Positions 8,601 through 17,562 of a stretch of DNA of 64,000 nt are shown piece after piece. The notes under the pieces are model-generated. The model was not told where the DNA came from, did not search any database, and was given only the letters and a program-made list of their open reading frames with translations. Position numbers and translations under genes: made by a program. Source of the stretch: Paenibacillus sp. BIC5C1 (GTDB taxonomy: Bacteria > Bacillota > Bacilli > Paenibacillales > Paenibacillaceae); the NCBI RefSeq assembly GCF_032399705.1, contig NZ_CP135922.1:2790001-2854000 (forward strand), written 5' to 3'. The stretch's first letter is position 1; the number at the start of each line of letters is the position of its first letter.

Positions 8601-9842
8601 ATGAAAAGTACACCAGCTTCATTAAGCACCAATTCTACATCCCGTGTACGTATGGCATTGATTCTGGGGACACTTTCGGCCTTTGGCCCGCTGTCCCTGG
8701 ATATGTATTTGCCGGCACTACCCACACTGGCCGATGAGTTCCAGTCATCCACTTCTTATGCGCAGCTTAGTCTAACGGCATGTATGGTCGGACTGGCGGC
8801 AGGGCAGCTGCTGGCAGGACCCTTAAGTGATGTGCGTGGTCGTCGTACACCGCTTATTGCGGGCCTTATACTTTATACGATTGCTTCCATACTCTGCCTG
8901 GTCAGCCCAACGATGGGCTCCTTTGTTGTGCTGCGTTTCATTCAGGGTGCAGCAGGAGCTGCGGGAATAGTCATCTCGCGCGCGGTGGTGAGGGATGTGT
9001 ATTCCGGTCCGGAACTTACACGTTTCTTCTCCCTCTTAATGCTGATTAATGGGGTCGCTCCGATTGCTGCACCAATTATAGGCGGGCAATTGCTTGCGTA
9101 TACATCGTGGCGTGGCGTATTTATTTTGCTGAGTATCATCGGTATTTTGACTTTAGTTGCTGTTGTGGTTGGTCTAGGGGAGACACTGCCTACAGAACGA
9201 CGATCCAGCGGAGGACTGAAGCAGACGCTGATTACATTCCGCAAAATCGCAGGGGATCGCCTGTTCATGGGATACGCTTTAACCCAAGGTTTTGTATCTG
9301 CTGGCATGTTTGCCTACATATCAGGTTCACCATTTGTGCTTCAGAAGATATATGGTATCTCCCCGCAAATGTTCAGTCTGTGCTTCGCCATTAACGGTCT
9401 CGGTATCATATTAGCTAGTCAGATTGCCGGAAGACTAGCAGGTAAAGTATCTGAAACCCGTCTACTAATCGCAGGCCTGTTAACAGCCGCTCTGGGAGGA
9501 ACATCCCTGCTCATCGCCATTCTCGCGGGAGGTAATCTGATTTCGGTCCTGATCCCGTTATTTCTCGTGGTATCCAGTGTGGGGCTGGTCAATACGGCTT
9601 CCTTCGCGCTGGCGATGGCCAATCAGGAGAAATCAGCAGGCAGTGCATCAGCACTTATTGGAGTGATGACGTTCCTGTTCGGCGGTATTGTCGCTCCGCT
9701 TGTAGGTCTTGGAGGAGAAGGCACAGCTGTACCAATGGGCATTGTAATCGCTTGTGCGGATCTTGGTGCACTGCTGATTTACGTTGTTATGGTAGGCAAA
9801 GGCAAGAGAGGGCAACGTCAGGGTAAACAGCGGTTGGCGTGA
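8601..9842 (+). CDS. Bcr/CflA-family MFS multidrug exporter
   Basis: A 413-residue, 12-segment permease with the Bcr/CflA opening SLDMYLPALP (residues about 30-39) and motif A (GPLSDVRGRRTPL, residues about 73-85), then motif C-like text in segment 5. These proton-driven exporters pump drugs and sometimes dipeptides or cysteine. It lies 41 bp after the alarmone synthetase gene on the same strand and is probably co-transcribed. The ATG is 13 bases from AAAGGA, which is long; an in-frame ATT at 8595 is better spaced. The substrate is not determinable. Confidence 0.86.
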   Translation: MKSTPASLSTNSTSRVRMALILGTLSAFGPLSLDMYLPALPTLADEFQSSTSYAQLSLTACMVGLAAGQLLAGPLSDVRGRRTPLIAGLILYTIASILCLVSPTMGSFVVLRFIQGAAGAAGIVISRAVVRDVYSGPELTRFFSLLMLINGVAPIAAPIIGGQLLAYTSWRGVFILLSIIGILTLVAVVVGLGETLPTERRSSGGLKQTLITFRKIAGDRLFMGYALTQGFVSAGMFAYISGSPFVLQKIYGISPQMFSLCFAINGLGIILASQIAGRLAGKVSETRLLIAGLLTAALGGTSLLIAILAGGNLISVLIPLFLVVSSVGLVNTASFALAMANQEKSAGSASALIGVMTFLFGGIVAPLVGLGGEGTAVPMGIVIACADLGALLIYVVMVGKGKRGQRQGKQRLA

Positions 9843-9908
9843 ATTGTGTTTGCGTGGTTGCACTGACTAGAAAAATGAATTGCCGACAATAAAGAATATT
9901 TTGACTAT

Positions 9909-9955
9909 AAAAAGCGCTCCAATTGGAAGGCACGTTCCTTCAACTGGGGCGCTTG
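9909..9955. terminator. Rho-independent terminator, best on the minus strand
   Basis: AGCGC..CC..TTGGAAGG pairs with CCTTCAA.TGGGGCGCT around a short loop. On the minus strand the stem is followed by CTTTTTAT, so it ends the collagen-like gene; on the plus strand it may also stop the exporter operon. Confidence 0.7.
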
Positions 9956-9974
9956 TTCTATGTCTGAACGTGCT

Positions 9975-10577
9975 TTAGCAGAGAGCAAACAAAATCTGTG
10001 TATTAAGCAGGATACCTGGAGTAAGGAACGGATAGAAGTAACCGATGACAAAACCGAACAGATTGGTGGAAGGCCACATTAAGTAAACGTCATTGTATGT
10101 GAATACAAGTGACCAGCGGTTATAACAGAAATTTTGCAGTACACGCTGCTCGGGATCACGAGGTGTTGCTACTCCTGATTGGGCAAACTGTACAGCTTGG
10201 GTCAGATTTTGTGGCTGTTGCTGGATAAATAGCGGTAGAAGGCCGGGGCTGCTTTTAATCAGGTTATACAGGAAAACCATCTCTGCAGGGGGTTGACCAA
10301 CTGGACGAGGGTAGGCACTAAGCAAGGTAGGCAGATTGCCCTGTGATAGCTGTGCGGGCACACCCGGTGCCGTACCAGGGACGCCTCCAGGAAAATAAGG
10401 AGGTTGGCCACCACTGCCTCCGCCCGGAACACCGGGAATGAAAGGGGGATAGGAACCTGGTGCTCCTGGGAAACCTGGCACTGGCTGACCTCCTGGAGCA
10501 CCTCCGGGGAATAGGGGTGGCAATTGAAACGAACGATCCTCATCATAACCCGAGTATACGTTATATGGATAATCCAT
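9975..10577 (-). CDS. Collagen-like Gly/Pro-rich protein, unknown
   Basis: A 200-residue protein. Residues about 20-75 are a Pro/Gly-rich tract built from PGG, PGV, PGAPG and GGQPP units, not a strict collagen Gly-X-Y repeat. The C-terminal 120 residues form a conserved-looking helical and aromatic domain (NFCYNRWSLVFTYND, then a hydrophobic end). There is no signal peptide or cell-wall anchor. Spore-coat or exosporium proteins of Bacillales often have such composition without a signal, so a spore-surface role is possible but inferred. The ATG at 10577 has AGGAAGGA nine bases upstream; the open frame reaching 10736 would run through a Fur-controlled promoter and is rejected. Confidence 0.65.
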   Translation of the reverse strand: MDYPYNVYSGYDEDRSFQLPPLFPGGAPGGQPVPGFPGAPGSYPPFIPGVPGGGSGGQPPYFPGGVPGTAPGVPAQLSQGNLPTLLSAYPRPVGQPPAEMVFLYNLIKSSPGLLPLFIQQQPQNLTQAVQFAQSGVATPRDPEQRVLQNFCYNRWSLVFTYNDVYLMWPSTNLFGFVIGYFYPFLTPGILLNTQILFALC

Positions 10578-10688
10578 GTACGAACATCCTTCCTGTCGTC
10601 GTATTCTGGAATTAGCATATGGCGGCATCCGCCTAAACGTGAATTGTTCGAATGAAGGTGTCTTCGACCTTAAAAGGCAAAAGCTGCA

Positions 10689-10717
10689 TTGACAAGTTCG
10701 TTGATAACAATTATCAT
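10689..10717 (+). promoter_or_regulatory. Sigma-A promoter of the iron-binding lipoprotein gene
   Basis: TTGACA (10689-10694), a 17-bp spacer and TATCAT (10712-10717) make a near-consensus promoter reading toward the lipoprotein gene 120 bp downstream. Confidence 0.78.
10702..10716. promoter_or_regulatory. Fur box
   Basis: TGATAAC-A-ATTATCA matches the 7-1-7 Fur operator (TGATAAT-n-ATTATCA) with one change. It covers the spacer and -10 element of the promoter at 10689-10717, so iron-loaded Fur would block RNA polymerase. Flanking CATTGACAA and TTGTCAATG extend the dyad imperfectly. Confidence 0.85.
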
Positions 10718-10837
10718 TGTCAATGGAATTGGACAAAAGTACATACCAGTATTATATGCATCAATAATGTATAAACGTCTAAGTCTGTCATATCAACTCA
10801 ATCCATTGAGGTGTTTATATTGAAAGGGGATAGTCAA

Positions 10838-11833
10838 GTGTTTAAGAGAAATAAAAAAATGATCATGCTTCTGATCTCCGTAATGGTCATGTCCATTTGG
10901 CTGGCAGCATGCGGATCGAAACCAGCAGAAAACGGTACAGCAGCAGGAGAGAACAACACAACAACGGAGACAGAGACACAGACAGAAGCTCCGACAGAAC
11001 GTACTTTGACAGATGCAATGGGTCACGAAGTGAAAATTCCTGCAAATCCGGAACGTATCATCGCTTCGTATCTGGAAGATAATCTGGTTACACTCGGCGT
11101 TAAGCCAGTTGCCCAATGGTCTGTAGCTAACGGAATCCAGGAGTATCTGCAAAAAGATCTGGACGGCATTCCGACGATTGCCTTCGATCTTCCTTTCGAA
11201 GCGGTAACCAGCTTCAACCCTGATCTGATTATTATCGGTTCCGAAAGTGTGGTTGAAGGTGAGAAATACACTCAATACAGCAAGATCGCGCCTACTTATG
11301 TACTTGGCGATGAGATCAACAGCGACTGGCGCAAAACCCTGCTGAAAATCGGCGAAATTTTGAATAAAGGCGATCAAGCACAAAAAGCGCTGGATGATTA
11401 CGAAGTTAAAGCCAAAGAAATCAAGGAAAAAATCAACACGGTTACAGGTGGAACAAAATCGGCAGCGGCCATATGGTTGGTTAGCGGCAAATTCTTCATC
11501 GTTAGTGACAATGTGTCCAGTGGTGAAGTGATGTACAAGGAACTGGGACTTGCTGAGCCTGAAGTAGTGAAAGAAATCTCTGCTAATGCGACAGGTAACT
11601 GGTCTTCCATCTCGCTGGAAAAATTGGCGGAAATGGATGTAGACTATTTGTTCTTTGTGAATAGTGATGAAGGTACAGGGTCAGAAGCACTGAAAGATCC
11701 GGTATGGCAAAGCATCCCGGCAGTAAAAAATGGTAACTTGTTTGAATTTACCCGTTCGAGCAGCTGGTTGTATAGCGGAGTTCAAGCGAACCTTCAAATT
11801 ATGGAAGACATTCAGAACAGTATTGTAAAATAA
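10838..11833 (+). CDS. Siderophore/iron ABC-transporter substrate-binding lipoprotein
   Basis: A 331-residue lipoprotein: charged N-terminus, hydrophobic segment and lipobox LAAC (Cys about residue 26), a Thr/Glu-rich linker, then a FecB/FhuD-type periplasmic-binding fold (opening TLTDAMGHEVKIPANPERI, with SFNPDLIIIGSE and the C-terminal lobe ending in QIMEDIQN). It captures ferric siderophores at the outer face of the membrane. GTG start eight bases after AAAGGGGA. Regulation by Fur is supported by an operator over its promoter. No permease or ATPase gene is adjacent, so it must use components encoded elsewhere. A strong terminator follows. Confidence 0.88.
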   Translation: MFKRNKKMIMLLISVMVMSIWLAACGSKPAENGTAAGENNTTTETETQTEAPTERTLTDAMGHEVKIPANPERIIASYLEDNLVTLGVKPVAQWSVANGIQEYLQKDLDGIPTIAFDLPFEAVTSFNPDLIIIGSESVVEGEKYTQYSKIAPTYVLGDEINSDWRKTLLKIGEILNKGDQAQKALDDYEVKAKEIKEKINTVTGGTKSAAAIWLVSGKFFIVSDNVSSGEVMYKELGLAEPEVVKEISANATGNWSSISLEKLAEMDVDYLFFVNSDEGTGSEALKDPVWQSIPAVKNGNLFEFTRSSSWLYSGVQANLQIMEDIQNSIVK

Positions 11834-11863
11834 AAGAAATCTAATATGAAACTGAATGTGTAC

Positions 11864-11899
11864 ACTCCCTGGTGCGATGGGCACCAGGGAGTTTTTTTG
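11864..11899 (+). terminator. Rho-independent terminator of the iron-binding lipoprotein gene
   Basis: ACTCCCTGGTGC / GCACCAGGGAGT with a 4-5 base loop and a run of seven T residues. Confidence 0.92.
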
Positions 11900-11984
11900 T
11901 GATTTCAACATTTTACGATATATAATAAATGAAGAAGATCGTGAGAGATAAGTATCGTTTTACGATCACGGAAGGGGATAGATT

Positions 11985-12608
11985 ATGATACATACTTTGG
12001 ACCCGCTAGAATTGACGGGCAGAGATAACTATAAACTGATGAGTGGTTCGGTGGTACCACGTCCAATCGCTTTTGTGACAACACTTTCTCATGATGGCAG
12101 CGTCATTAATGCAGCGCCCTTTAGTTTTTTTAATATAGTCAGCTCTGACCCGCCAATATTATCGATATCCATCGCTCGCAAGGATGGCGTTATGAAAGAT
12201 ACGGCTCGCAATGCGCTTTCCGGGAAAGAACTCGTTGTACATATCTGTGATGAATCGATCGCTCTTGACATGAACGAGACGGCTGCCATGCTGGAGCCCG
12301 ACGAAAGTGAGCTGGAACGGACAAACCTGACGAATGTACCAAGTACTGTGGTCTCCGTACCAGCAATACAGGAAGCACTCATTCGGATGGAATGTAAGTT
12401 GTATCAGCATATTCCGATATCGAACGATGAGGGAAAACCGGTCAGTGATCTGCTTCTGGTTCGTATTGTACAATATCATTTCAGTGAGAACGTGTATGAT
12501 CCTGCCACCAATTATATATTGATGGATCATCTCAAACCGATCAGCAGGCTGGCCGGGAATGACTATGCCAAACTTGGCGAGAGATTTACGGTGGTCAGGC
12601 CGGAGTAA
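11985..12608 (+). CDS. Flavin reductase-like (FMN-binding split barrel) protein
   Basis: A 207-residue protein of the DIM6/NTAB flavin reductase-like family: SGSVVPRPIAFVTT near residue 20 (FMN phosphate contact region), NAAPFSFFNIVSSDPPILSIS and KDTARNAL are family blocks. Such proteins bind FMN and reduce flavin or a substrate with NAD(P)H; the partner is unknown. ATG start with GGAAGGGG seven bases upstream. It stands alone between two terminators, so it is probably monocistronic. Confidence 0.86.
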   Translation: MIHTLDPLELTGRDNYKLMSGSVVPRPIAFVTTLSHDGSVINAAPFSFFNIVSSDPPILSISIARKDGVMKDTARNALSGKELVVHICDESIALDMNETAAMLEPDESELERTNLTNVPSTVVSVPAIQEALIRMECKLYQHIPISNDEGKPVSDLLLVRIVQYHFSENVYDPATNYILMDHLKPISRLAGNDYAKLGERFTVVRPE

Positions 12609-12677
12609 GAGCAGAGCAGGTTGAACAACCTGTTGAAGGAAGGGTAAGGATAAGAGAATAGCAATTATCCTTTAATA

Positions 12678-12720
12678 AGACGGACAACATGTGCGGAATT
12701 CGCATGTGTTGTCCGTCTTT
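12678..12720 (+). terminator. Rho-independent terminator of the flavin reductase gene
   Basis: An 18-base stem with one two-base mismatch (AGACGGACAACA..TGCG / CGCA..TGTTGTCCGTCT), 5-base loop, short T run. Confidence 0.8.
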
Positions 12721-12821
12721 GCGTGTTTCGTGAACATAAAGGGAGCAAGCCTCGAATAGACTTGTACTATATCCTGCACATGTGACATGAACCTATTTTA
12801 TATATAAGGAGGTTGGAGCCG

Positions 12822-13979
12822 ATGAACCAAGTCGATGGAACTGCATCCGCTGCATGTATCATGGGAATTGGAACGGCATTGCCTGTTCACCGCATTGAGC
12901 AAAAAGATGTGTCTGCTCGGCTCGCACAAGCGTTGGAGCATGAGCCGGATTCCAGAAGGTGGGCGAAGCGAATATTTAACCAGTGTGGTGTCGAGACACG
13001 ATATACATGTGAACCGAATCTGCTGGAGCCAGTAGAGTCTTGCCGTTATCTGCCCTTTACCCAGGCTGAGAACGTTCCGACCACAGTCGAACGTATGGGC
13101 AAATATAAGGAAGCAGCCGTTCCGCTTGGAATTCAGGCAGCACGTCAGGCACTCGAGGATGCCGTCATTTCGACCTCGGAGATTACACATCTCATCACCG
13201 TCAGTTGCACTGGGCAATTCCTGCCCGGTCTCGATGTTCGGCTGATTCAGCAGCTTGAACTATCGCAGCGTATTAACCGGATTCCGCTTGTATTCCAGGG
13301 TTGTGCTGCCGGTCTGAAAGCTGTACAGTTGGCGAATTCAATTGTGACGAGTGACAAGGATGCTATGGTTCTTATCGTATGTGTGGAGCTGTGCACTCTT
13401 CATTTTCAACCGTCCGCCAAGCGGGATGATCTGTTCGCAGCGTCCTTCTTCGGAGATGGCGCATCTGCCTGTGTAGTGGGTCTCTCCGGATTAGGACGCA
13501 AAGAACTGTTCAGATTGGGAGCCGGGCATTCCGTGTTGCTTCCAGACTGTTCGGAAGAGATGATCTGGGAGGTGGGCAATACCGGCTTCGATCTGTATCT
13601 CTCGCCACAGATCCCGAAACTGCTGGGCTTGCATCTTGGTCCAGAGGTTGAACGACTGCTGAACGGCAGTGAGCTACCAGAGATCTGGGCGATCCACCCT
13701 GGAGGCAGAGGTATCGTTGATGCGGTACAGAAGCTGTACCAGCTTTCAGATGAACAGGTCGCATACAGCCGAAACGTTTTACGGGATTATGGAAATCTAT
13801 CCTCTGTGACGATTTTGTTTGTTTTGCAAGCCATCCGCGATGATTATCGTAATAGGGAAGAAGCTTCCAGCGGAATCGCCCTTGCATTTGGACCGGGCCT
13901 GACGGCGGAATTGCTTCCTTTTACTTATGTTCCTGCATCCATTGAAGAAAGAGAACCAGTGAATCAAGGCGCAATGTAA
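12822..13979 (+). CDS. Type III polyketide synthase (alkylpyrone/chalcone synthase-like)
   Basis: A 385-residue homodimeric ketosynthase of the chalcone/stilbene synthase superfamily. The catalytic triad is visible: Cys in FQGCAAGLK (about residue 161), His in AIHPGGRGI and Asn in DYGNLSSVT. Bacterial members such as B. subtilis BpsA extend fatty acyl-CoA with malonyl-CoA to alkylpyrones or alkylresorcinols; the product here is not predictable. ATG start nine bases after AAGGAGG. An MMPL exporter follows 41 bp downstream on the same strand, so the product is probably a lipid that is exported. The methyltransferase gene paired with bpsA in B. subtilis is absent here. Confidence 0.9.
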   Translation: MNQVDGTASAACIMGIGTALPVHRIEQKDVSARLAQALEHEPDSRRWAKRIFNQCGVETRYTCEPNLLEPVESCRYLPFTQAENVPTTVERMGKYKEAAVPLGIQAARQALEDAVISTSEITHLITVSCTGQFLPGLDVRLIQQLELSQRINRIPLVFQGCAAGLKAVQLANSIVTSDKDAMVLIVCVELCTLHFQPSAKRDDLFAASFFGDGASACVVGLSGLGRKELFRLGAGHSVLLPDCSEEMIWEVGNTGFDLYLSPQIPKLLGLHLGPEVERLLNGSELPEIWAIHPGGRGIVDAVQKLYQLSDEQVAYSRNVLRDYGNLSSVTILFVLQAIRDDYRNREEASSGIALAFGPGLTAELLPFTYVPASIEEREPVNQGAM

Positions 13980-14020
13980 AAGAAAAGGAAATACCAATCT
14001 GATATCAGAGGAGCTTGGGT

Positions 14021-16282
14021 ATGGGTTATCGCAGCCTTGCTGTCCTCATTAGCCGATATCCGCGGTTCATCATTCTCTGCTGGGTGTTTGTCATCGGGAT
14101 GTCAGCCGTCTGGGCTTGGAAATTGCCTGGTATTGTTCAGGATCATGGGTTGAACTTGAATCAGGGAGATGCTCATGCTGTAGAGCTTATTCTGGAGAAA
14201 GAGTTCCATGTTCCTGCTGATCCGGTTATTCTTCTATTTGAAAAAAAGACAGGCACTACCCCCGCCGAATTCCGGGGCTGGATTAAAGATCGTCTGCAGC
14301 AAGTGAGTAAACTGTCAGGTGTAACGTCCATACTCTCTCCTCTTGAAGCACGTGGAAGCCGGATGCTGCGGGGGAATGTGGCCTATGCTCTGCTAGCGTT
14401 TGATGTACCGCCTCACAAGATGGGGCCGCCGCTTGAACAGCTGCGTTCTGTGCTTACAACAGACGGTCCTGGAACGATCCAAATAACAGGGAAATCCGTT
14501 GTACAGCAGGATGTAAATCGTCTCAGTTTTCGCGATTTGGAACGGGCAGAGGTTGTGGGATTGCCACTTGCCTTCGTCATTTTGTGTTTTGCATTCAGAG
14601 GTATTTATGCAGCGCTGATTGCAGTTGTTATGGGAGTATCCGGCGTCATAACGGCAATGGGAGTTACATCCCTGATGGGTTACCATCTGGCGCTCTCCAA
14701 CTTTGTGATCAACGTGATTCCGATGGTGGGAATGGCGCTCAGCATAGACTTTGCCCTGATTATTCTCAGCAGATACAGGGAAGAACTCCAGCGAGTTCAG
14801 AATATTGAAGAAACAGGTTGGGGCAACGAAGAGGTTCTCCAGAGAATGCTGCGTACAGCGGGAAGAGCCGTATTCTTTTCTGTGGCTTGTGTGCTGTTAG
14901 GACTGCTTGGTCTACTATGGATTAGATTGCCGATGTTTCTGAGTGTATCCCTTGGAGCCATTATCGTGCTCGTCATATCGGTCCTGCTGAATATAACACT
15001 GCTGCCAGCCATTCTATCGCTCTATTCTGTGCGAATCTTTAGACAACGATCTGGGCATTTCATATCTTCAAAACAGGAACAGTATCAACAATCGTTGCCG
15101 TCACGTTCGATCTGGTCATTCTGGTCAGGCATGATTATGAAACGGCCGGTCCGGATGGCGCTGCTTGGAACGGGTGCGCTGCTTCTCTTTGTTCTACCGG
15201 TTGCCCGGTTAGAGATTGCCATCCCGGATGCTTCTTCCTTGCCTGGCAGAATGGAGTCTCGCCAAGCGACTGAGCAGATCCAGAGCATTTTTGGACAAAA
15301 GAACGTCTCTGCTGTAGAGATTGTAATTGGTGGAACGGGAGAGCCGTTGACCACATACCATTGGCGAATGGCATTGAGTAAAATGCGAGAGCTTCAACAG
15401 GATTCGAATGTAGTGGCTGTTGAATCTGCATGGGGGATCATGCTGCCGGACAAGCTCTCAGGCCAAGCTCAAACTCATATCAAATCACAAATGAACATTC
15501 CATCACCTTCTTTGCGTGAAGTGCGGAAAGAAACCCAATCTCAGCAGCCTGCATGGCTGCGCTCATATGTGTCCGACCATTCCATTCGTATGATGGCTAC
15601 CATCCACGGAGCACCGGGCTCCGATGAGGCTGCTTCCTGGCTCGAAAAGATGAGGGAAAAGGACATCGCTAACGCCATGTCTTTCATACCCCTGCGTTAT
15701 GGGGGAGAAGCAGCCATGCAGCATGAAATCATGCAAGAAGTTTCTGGACAACTGCCCAAAGTGCTGGTGTTTGTTGTGGTATCGAATTATCTTGTATTGC
15801 TCGCAGCATTTCGGTCATTGCTCATTCCGATCAAAGCCATTCTGATGAATCTGCTCAGCTTGGCTGCTTCATTCGGCGTGCTTGTACTGGTCTTCAATCA
15901 GGGCCATCTAGGTATGGAGCCAACTGCTATTGCCATTATGATTCCTGTGTTCATTGCCGGGCTTGTCTTCGGTATATCAATGGACTATGGCGTATTTATG
16001 CTGACACGCATTCAGGAGGTATACAGACGAACAGGGGATAGTGATCTGGCCGTACAGCAAGGACTGGCTTCAACCGGACGTCTCATTACTTCGGCGGCAG
16101 CGATTCTGCTGGCCGTGACTGTACCGTTTGCCTTTGCTGACGTGGCGGGTGTAAAACAGCTGGGAATCGGAATTACAGCGGCGGTGTTCATTGATGTAAC
16201 CATTATCCGCCTAGTACTGGTACCTGCACTCATGAAACTGATGGGCAGATGGAACTGGTGGTTACCAGGGCACAGGGAATAG
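14021..16282 (+). CDS. MMPL-family (RND) lipid or polyketide exporter
   Basis: A 753-residue membrane protein with two equivalent halves. Each has one N-terminal membrane helix, an extracellular domain and five more helices. The proton-relay helices are recognisable as SIDFALIILSRYREEL (about residue 242) and SMDYGVFMLTRIQEVY (about residue 650), the duplicated SxD motif of MMPL proteins. The family exports lipids and polyketides across the membrane using the proton gradient. ATG seven bases after AGAGGAG. It is paired with the type III polyketide synthase, which suggests export of that product. A terminator follows. Confidence 0.9.
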   Translation: MGYRSLAVLISRYPRFIILCWVFVIGMSAVWAWKLPGIVQDHGLNLNQGDAHAVELILEKEFHVPADPVILLFEKKTGTTPAEFRGWIKDRLQQVSKLSGVTSILSPLEARGSRMLRGNVAYALLAFDVPPHKMGPPLEQLRSVLTTDGPGTIQITGKSVVQQDVNRLSFRDLERAEVVGLPLAFVILCFAFRGIYAALIAVVMGVSGVITAMGVTSLMGYHLALSNFVINVIPMVGMALSIDFALIILSRYREELQRVQNIEETGWGNEEVLQRMLRTAGRAVFFSVACVLLGLLGLLWIRLPMFLSVSLGAIIVLVISVLLNITLLPAILSLYSVRIFRQRSGHFISSKQEQYQQSLPSRSIWSFWSGMIMKRPVRMALLGTGALLLFVLPVARLEIAIPDASSLPGRMESRQATEQIQSIFGQKNVSAVEIVIGGTGEPLTTYHWRMALSKMRELQQDSNVVAVESAWGIMLPDKLSGQAQTHIKSQMNIPSPSLREVRKETQSQQPAWLRSYVSDHSIRMMATIHGAPGSDEAASWLEKMREKDIANAMSFIPLRYGGEAAMQHEIMQEVSGQLPKVLVFVVVSNYLVLLAAFRSLLIPIKAILMNLLSLAASFGVLVLVFNQGHLGMEPTAIAIMIPVFIAGLVFGISMDYGVFMLTRIQEVYRRTGDSDLAVQQGLASTGRLITSAAAILLAVTVPFAFADVAGVKQLGIGITAAVFIDVTIIRLVLVPALMKLMGRWNWWLPGHRE

Positions 16283-16307
16283 AAGGAATAGAAGGCCAGC
16301 CAGTAAG

Positions 16308-16358
16308 AAGGATATTCTCGAAGCCTGAAGATCAGGTATGCGAGGATATCCTTTTTTT
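16308..16358 (+). terminator. Rho-independent terminator of the PKS-MMPL operon
   Basis: AAGGATATTCTCG pairs with CGAGGATATCCTT (one wobble) across a 20-base loop and is followed by seven T residues. Confidence 0.85.
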
Positions 16359-16500
16359 CATCAAAATAGTGTGAATTCAGCCCAAAACAGGCAATAATGT
16401 TCAATTCACCGACTGTACCGTGATTTATAATAGACAGGACAAGTCCAACATATTTTTACATAAGTCTATCACTTGAAATCCACAGGAGGGATGAACGGTA

Positions 16501-17520
16501 ATGTCGGATATCGAATCTTATCTGCAAAAACAAACAAGCCCGCGTGGACGCTCCGCCTATCAGAGGGGGCAATCTCTTGAGCAATGGCGGAGGCAGTTGC
16601 GAGCACGGATTATAGATAGGCTGGGCGGTTTCCCATCCGTGGCGGCGGAACTTAATCCCGTACTGCTTGAACGCACCGCATGTGATAGCTATATCCGGGA
16701 ACGGGTTGAGATTACGACCTACGCGGGGTTGCGCATGCCGATCTATATGTTGATACCCAAGTCAGTAAGCGCTACCAAAGAATCACGCCCAGCCATTTTA
16801 GCCTGCCATGGACACGGGTATGGCAGCAGGGAGATTTCTGGCATGGAGCCCGACGGTTCACCGCGTAAAGGAGAGCCTGGCTTGCATAAAGACTTTGCGG
16901 TCGCCCTTGTACAGCGTGGATATGTGGTTGCGGCTCCAGAATTGCTTGGATTTGGTGACCGAAGGTTGGAGGAGGATCGGAATGCACCACCCGGCGTAAG
17001 CTCCTGTACCAAAATTGCCACCCATCTGCTCATGACAGGGCAGACTCTTGCTGGGCACCGAATCTATGAAACGATGCGTGTGCTGGATTATGTAAGCACA
17101 CGTCCTGAAGCTGATCCAACACGCATCGGCAGCATGGGCATCTCGGGTGGCGGACTCGTGACGGCATTCACTGCTGCGCTGGATGAACGGTGCCGTGCGG
17201 CTGTCGTGAGCGGTTACACAAGTACCTTCCAGGGCAGCATATTAGACAGAAATCATTGCCTCGACAATTATATCCCAGGAATTCTGAGAGAAGCAGAGCT
17301 GCCAGATATCATAGGTCTGATCGCACCTAGGCCGCTATTTATTGAAGCCGGAAGTGAAGATCAGGTATTTCCGCTGCCAACAGCAAAAGAAGCCTATGCA
17401 CGATTGACGGAGATTTATGAACAGGCGGGAGCACAGAAATGGCTCGATGCAGACTTTTTTACAGGTGGCCATGAGATCAGTGGAGCGAAAGCCTATGACT
17501 GGCTGGATAACGTTCTGTAA
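16501..17520 (+). CDS. Alpha/beta hydrolase, acetyl-xylan-esterase/Abhydrolase_7 type
   Basis: A 339-residue cytoplasmic hydrolase. Triad candidates: Ser in GISGGGLV (about residue 217), Asp in GSEDQVFP and His in TGGHEISG near the C-terminus. The oxyanion segment LACHGHGYGSREISG (residues about 100-114) and the loop APELLGFGDRR are typical of the large-substrate dienelactone or cephalosporin-C-deacetylase-like group found in polysaccharide-use loci. ATG start behind CAGGAGGG. A secreted acetylesterase gene follows 42 bp later, so the pair is likely an operon for plant-polysaccharide breakdown; the exact substrate is inferred only from this neighbour. Confidence 0.8.
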   Translation: MSDIESYLQKQTSPRGRSAYQRGQSLEQWRRQLRARIIDRLGGFPSVAAELNPVLLERTACDSYIRERVEITTYAGLRMPIYMLIPKSVSATKESRPAILACHGHGYGSREISGMEPDGSPRKGEPGLHKDFAVALVQRGYVVAAPELLGFGDRRLEEDRNAPPGVSSCTKIATHLLMTGQTLAGHRIYETMRVLDYVSTRPEADPTRIGSMGISGGGLVTAFTAALDERCRAAVVSGYTSTFQGSILDRNHCLDNYIPGILREAELPDIIGLIAPRPLFIEAGSEDQVFPLPTAKEAYARLTEIYEQAGAQKWLDADFFTGGHEISGAKAYDWLDNVL

Positions 17521-17562
17521 GGCAATCATATATAAATGAACCTTTGAGAGGAGAGTTTAGTT

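Noticed and set aside
10578..10736. Extension of the collagen-like gene to 10736
   Set aside because: It would pass through the Fur box and promoter of the neighbouring gene and adds a Cys-rich leader without a ribosome binding site.
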